A stretch of DNA of 8,621 bases from Lachnospiraceae bacterium (lineage in GTDB: Bacteria > Bacillota > Clostridia > Lachnospirales > Lachnospiraceae), in NCBI GenBank assembly GCA_014804385.1, contig JAAUZW010000020.1:1-8621 (forward strand). Direction: 5' to 3'. Shown piece after piece: positions 6,219 through 8,621 of the stretch (its first letter is position 1; each line of letters starts with the position of its first letter). The translations under genes and the position numbers were made by a program. The notes beneath the pieces are model-generated. The model searched no databases and was not told the DNA's origin. It saw only the letters and a list, made by a program, of their open reading frames with translations.

Positions 6219-7341
6219 ACAAATGTTAGAGGAGTCTTTAAAGACAATACACACAGGAGAGGTTGTTGAAGGTACCGTTATTGATGTAAAACCGGAAGAG
6301 ATCATTCTCAACATCGGATACAAATCAGATGGCGTTTTGACGAGAAATGAATATACAAATGAACCCAACGTAGATCTGACAACCATCGCAAAGCCCGGCG
6401 ACACCATGGAGGTCAAGGTGTTAAAAGTGAACGATGGCGAGGGACAGGTTCTCCTTACTTACAAGAGACTTGCGGCTGACAGAGGCAACAAGCGGATCGA
6501 GGAGGCTTATGAGAACAGAGAAGTGCTTACCGCCAAGGTGGCGCAGGTTCTGGATGGCGGCTTAAGTGTAGTGGTGGAGGAGGTTCGGATCTTTATTCCG
6601 GCAAGCCTCGTTTCCGACACTTACGAGAAGGATCTGAACAAGTATGCCGGTCAGGAGATTCAGTTCGTAATAAGTGAGTACAATCCGAAAAGAAGAAGAT
6701 ATATCGGCGACAGAAAGCAGCTGATCATGGAGGAGAAAGCTGAGCTGCAAAAGAAGCTCTTTGAGACGATCAAGATCGGAGACACCGTGGAAGGTACAGT
6801 CAAGAATGTGACGGACTTTGGTGCATTCATTGATCTGGGCGGCTGCGATGGTTTGCTCCACATCTCCGAGATGTCCTGGGGCAGGGTGGAGAATCCGAAA
6901 AAGGTATTTAAGGTGGGCGATGTGGTAAAGGTGCTCATCAAGGATATTTCCGGTACAAAGATTGCTTTGAGCCTTAAATTTGAGGACTCGAATCCCTGGA
7001 AGGGTGCAGCGGACAAGTATGCTGTAGGCAGCGAGGTGACAGGTAAGGTAGCCCGCATGACAGATTTTGGTGCATTTATTGAACTGGAGCCCGGTATTGA
7101 TGCGCTGCTGCATGTATCGCAGATTTCTAAGGAACATATTGATAAGCCCTCTGATGTACTTAAGAGTGGTCAGGAGGTAACGGCGAAGGTAGTAGACTTT
7201 AACGAGGCGGACAGAAAGATCAGCCTGAGCATCAAAGCTATGTTTGCACCGGAGCCCAAGGCAGAGAAGTCCGCAGATGAGGATGTGGTATCTGTAGACA
7301 TCGATGCCGTGATCGCTGAAGAGAATGAGAGCGCAGAATAA
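6199..7341 (+). CDS. rpsA: Ribosomal protein S1 (four-domain form)
   Basis: 380 residues. Four OB-fold S1 domains are visible at about 19-90, 108-175, 194-262 and 277-346. The last two are the most canonical, with VKNVTDFGAFIDLGG...GLLHISEMSW and VARMTDFGAFIELEPG...ALLHVSQIS. An acidic tail of about 30 residues follows (many E and D, ending ENESAE). Bacillota S1 proteins are commonly this shorter four-domain type, against six in Escherichia coli. They bind mRNA, although their role in initiation is less well settled than in Gram-negatives. The N-terminal MSELTFEQMLEESLK resembles the linker region of IspH-S1 fusions. The gene overlaps ispH by 20 nt in the +1 frame and is followed by cheR after 63 nt. 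Confidence 0.94.
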   Translation: MSELTFEQMLEESLKTIHTGEVVEGTVIDVKPEEIILNIGYKSDGVLTRNEYTNEPNVDLTTIAKPGDTMEVKVLKVNDGEGQVLLTYKRLAADRGNKRIEEAYENREVLTAKVAQVLDGGLSVVVEEVRIFIPASLVSDTYEKDLNKYAGQEIQFVISEYNPKRRRYIGDRKQLIMEEKAELQKKLFETIKIGDTVEGTVKNVTDFGAFIDLGGCDGLLHISEMSWGRVENPKKVFKVGDVVKVLIKDISGTKIALSLKFEDSNPWKGAADKYAVGSEVTGKVARMTDFGAFIELEPGIDALLHVSQISKEHIDKPSDVLKSGQEVTAKVVDFNEADRKISLSIKAMFAPEPKAEKSADEDVVSVDIDAVIAEENESAE

Positions 7342-7404
7342 GCAAGTACCGTAACATCTGCGTTGTGTAAGATTTGTAAAAAAGAATAAGGATGGTGAGG
7401 CTTC

Positions 7405-8184
7405 ATGGCATATGATTATGAGTACTTTAAGAAAGCGGTTTATGACCTGACCAAAATAGATCTGAACGCCTACAAGGAAAAGCAGATGAAGCGTCGGATC
7501 GACACGCTGATTTCTAAAAATAAGATTGTTGGATATGAGAATTATGTCAGTGCGCTTAAATCTGATCAGGCGAGATTTGAAGAATTTGTCAACTATCTCA
7601 CGATCAATGTGTCTGAATTTTATCGGAATGTAGATCAGTGGCAGCTATTGGACAAAGATGTTTTTCCGGATCTGATCAAGCGGTATGGCAATAATTTGAA
7701 GATCTGGAGCGCAGCCTGTTCCACAGGCGATGAGCCTTATTCTCTGGTGATGGCGCTTTCAAGACATCTGCCTCTGAACCAGATTAGAATTACTGCCACT
7801 GACCTGGATAAACAGGTCATTGCCAAGGCAAAGGTGGGACTGTATGGTGCAAAGAGCATCGCGGGTGTCCCGGCGGATCTGAAAAAGAAGTTTTTCACTC
7901 AGATTGGACCTTCCTACCAGATTTCCGATGAGATCAAGGCAAGAGTCGAATTTAAGGAACATAATCTGTTAAAGGATACATACCCGACGGATTATCATTT
8001 GATCGTCTGCCGTAATGTGTTGATTTATTTTACGGAAGAAGCGAAGGATGAGGTGTTCCGCAAGTTCCAGAAGAGTCTTAAGCCGGGCGGCTACCTCTTC
8101 ATCGGAAGTACGGAGCAGATCATCAATCACAAAGATGTGGGATTTGATCGGAAAAATTCTTTCTTTTATCAGAAACCTTTATAG
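7405..8184 (+). CDS. cheR: Chemotaxis protein-glutamate O-methyltransferase CheR
   Basis: 259 residues. CheR transfers methyl groups from S-adenosylmethionine to glutamates of chemoreceptors, setting adaptation. The N-terminal helical domain (about 1-75) ends with NVSEFYRN (68-75), matching the family NxTxFFR motif with Ser for Thr and Tyr for the second Phe. The SAM-binding domain shows IWSAACSTGDEPYSL (100-114), TATDLD (130-135), the CRNVLIYF signature (202-209) and LKPGGYLFIGSTE (225-237). No TPR or receptor-tethering extension is present. The start has GGTGAGG (7394-7400) 4 nt upstream and AAGGATGG slightly further. No other che or flagellar gene is in view. It may serve a distant chemotaxis cluster or a non-motility signalling system. 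Confidence 0.94.
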   Translation: MAYDYEYFKKAVYDLTKIDLNAYKEKQMKRRIDTLISKNKIVGYENYVSALKSDQARFEEFVNYLTINVSEFYRNVDQWQLLDKDVFPDLIKRYGNNLKIWSAACSTGDEPYSLVMALSRHLPLNQIRITATDLDKQVIAKAKVGLYGAKSIAGVPADLKKKFFTQIGPSYQISDEIKARVEFKEHNLLKDTYPTDYHLIVCRNVLIYFTEEAKDEVFRKFQKSLKPGGYLFIGSTEQIINHKDVGFDRKNSFFYQKPL

Positions 8185-8205
8185 AAATATTAGAGCAAGA
8201 TAAAG

Positions 8206-8234
8206 AAAAAGCAACGGTATGCCGTTGCTTTTTT
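8206..8234. terminator. Bidirectional Rho-independent terminator between convergent genes
   Basis: GCAACGG (8211-8217) pairs with CCGTTGC (8222-8228) around a TATG loop. Five A precede the stem and six T follow it, so each strand reads a GC stem followed by a U-run. It lies 21 nt after the cheR stop and 7 nt from the stop of the minus-strand gene, and so ends both transcripts. Confidence 0.93.
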
Positions 8235-8241
8235 GTTGTTT

Positions 8242-8621
8242 TTAGTATGTTTTCGCCATTTTACCGAGCAAATACTGTGCATAGCGGGAAAAAAGCTCCC
8301 GGTCAGTCTTTCTCTCTTCAGTAAGTTCGAAGAAGAGCTCGCCGCTCTTGTAATCCCGTTTGAAAAAGGGCTCTGTCATCACATCCCACTGGGGGAGAAA
8401 GAGGCCGTACTTGCGGGTGTAGCAGGTGGAGGCAGTGGCCTGGATACGGTGCGCTTTGTCCACGAAGGAGGATACCGATTTGTGGAGAGCAATGTCCTCC
8501 GCAGGCAGATAGTAATAGTCTTTATAGTTAGCGTAGTAATATTTCATTTCTTCCTCATAGAGGGGAACCTTTAAAATACCCTCGCTCTTTTCGCCGCTGA
8601 AATAGCAGCCGTTGGAGAGGT
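8242..8621 (-). CDS. C-terminal part of a convergent gene, possibly an RNase H-like (YprB-type) nuclease
   Basis: An open frame enters from the right edge and reads 126 codons to a TAA (complement of 8242-8244). The N-terminus is outside the window. Codons upstream of the internal ATG at 8547 stay open and read sensibly (GILKVPLYEEE), so that ATG is not the true start. The visible part is soluble, rich in Tyr and charged residues, with NYKDYYYLPAEDIALHKSV followed by FVDKAHRIQA and CYTRKYGLFLPQ. From memory this tail resembles Clostridia proteins annotated as RNase H-like domain proteins, whose catalytic DEDD core would be in the missing upstream part. No catalytic motif is visible here, so the name is tentative. 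The real-gene call rests on the long open frame, its extension to the edge and the convergent terminator. Confidence 0.6.
   Translation of the reverse strand, partial: LSNGCYFSGEKSEGILKVPLYEEEMKYYYANYKDYYYLPAEDIALHKSVSSFVDKAHRIQATASTCYTRKYGLFLPQWDVMTEPFFKRDYKSGELFFELTEERKTDRELFSRYAQYLLGKMAKTY

Noticed and set aside
8233..8574. Plus-strand open frame of 113 codons after the terminator
   Set aside because: It begins inside the terminator T-run, has no ribosome-binding site and is antisense to a better-supported minus-strand coding region that stays open to the window edge.

Overview
The window looks like a chromosomal segment of an anaerobic member of the Clostridia, most likely Lachnospiraceae. 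The evidence is the gene order (HI0933-type flavoprotein, cmk, ispH, rpsA), an S1 protein with four S1 domains, an IspH/S1 junction of the kind that is fused in many relatives, and moderate GC with strong Gram-positive Shine-Dalgarno sites. No tRNA, rRNA, CRISPR array, transposase or phage gene is visible. Most of the content is housekeeping.

Layout. Positions 5-1441 hold a biotin-dependent carboxyltransferase subunit (oxaloacetate decarboxylase alpha / pyruvate carboxylase B type) without its biotin domain. Positions 1442-1824 are non-coding but dense in structure. They hold a terminator and a roughly 240-bp hairpin-rich block bounded by a 21-bp near-perfect inverted repeat, whose left arm includes the upstream gene's stop codon. 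After this comes a consensus sigma-A promoter with a candidate operator. From 1825 to 8184 seven genes run on the plus strand with small gaps or overlaps and no internal terminator that I can see: a TetR-type regulator, a MurR/RpiR-type regulator, an HI0933-type flavoprotein, cmk, ispH, rpsA and cheR. A bidirectional terminator at 8206-8234 closes this run. The end of a convergent minus-strand gene, possibly an RNase H-like nuclease, fills 8242-8621.

How the genes relate. cmk (CMP recycling), ispH (last step of the non-mevalonate isoprenoid pathway) and rpsA (translation) form a growth-linked core. ispH and rpsA overlap by 20 nt, with the rpsA ribosome-binding site inside ispH, so translational coupling is likely. 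The two regulators at the front and the lone chemotaxis methyltransferase at the end have no obvious functional partner here. They may simply be co-transcribed with the core.

Most worth a second look: (1) the inverted-repeat-bounded hairpin block after the first gene; (2) the ispH/rpsA overlap, which carries a UUU-UGA sequence where a +1 slip would make an IspH-S1 fusion; (3) the folded cmk-ispH spacer; (4) the dyad and repeated GTTAC motifs at the tetR promoter. I found no convincing new multi-gene system.
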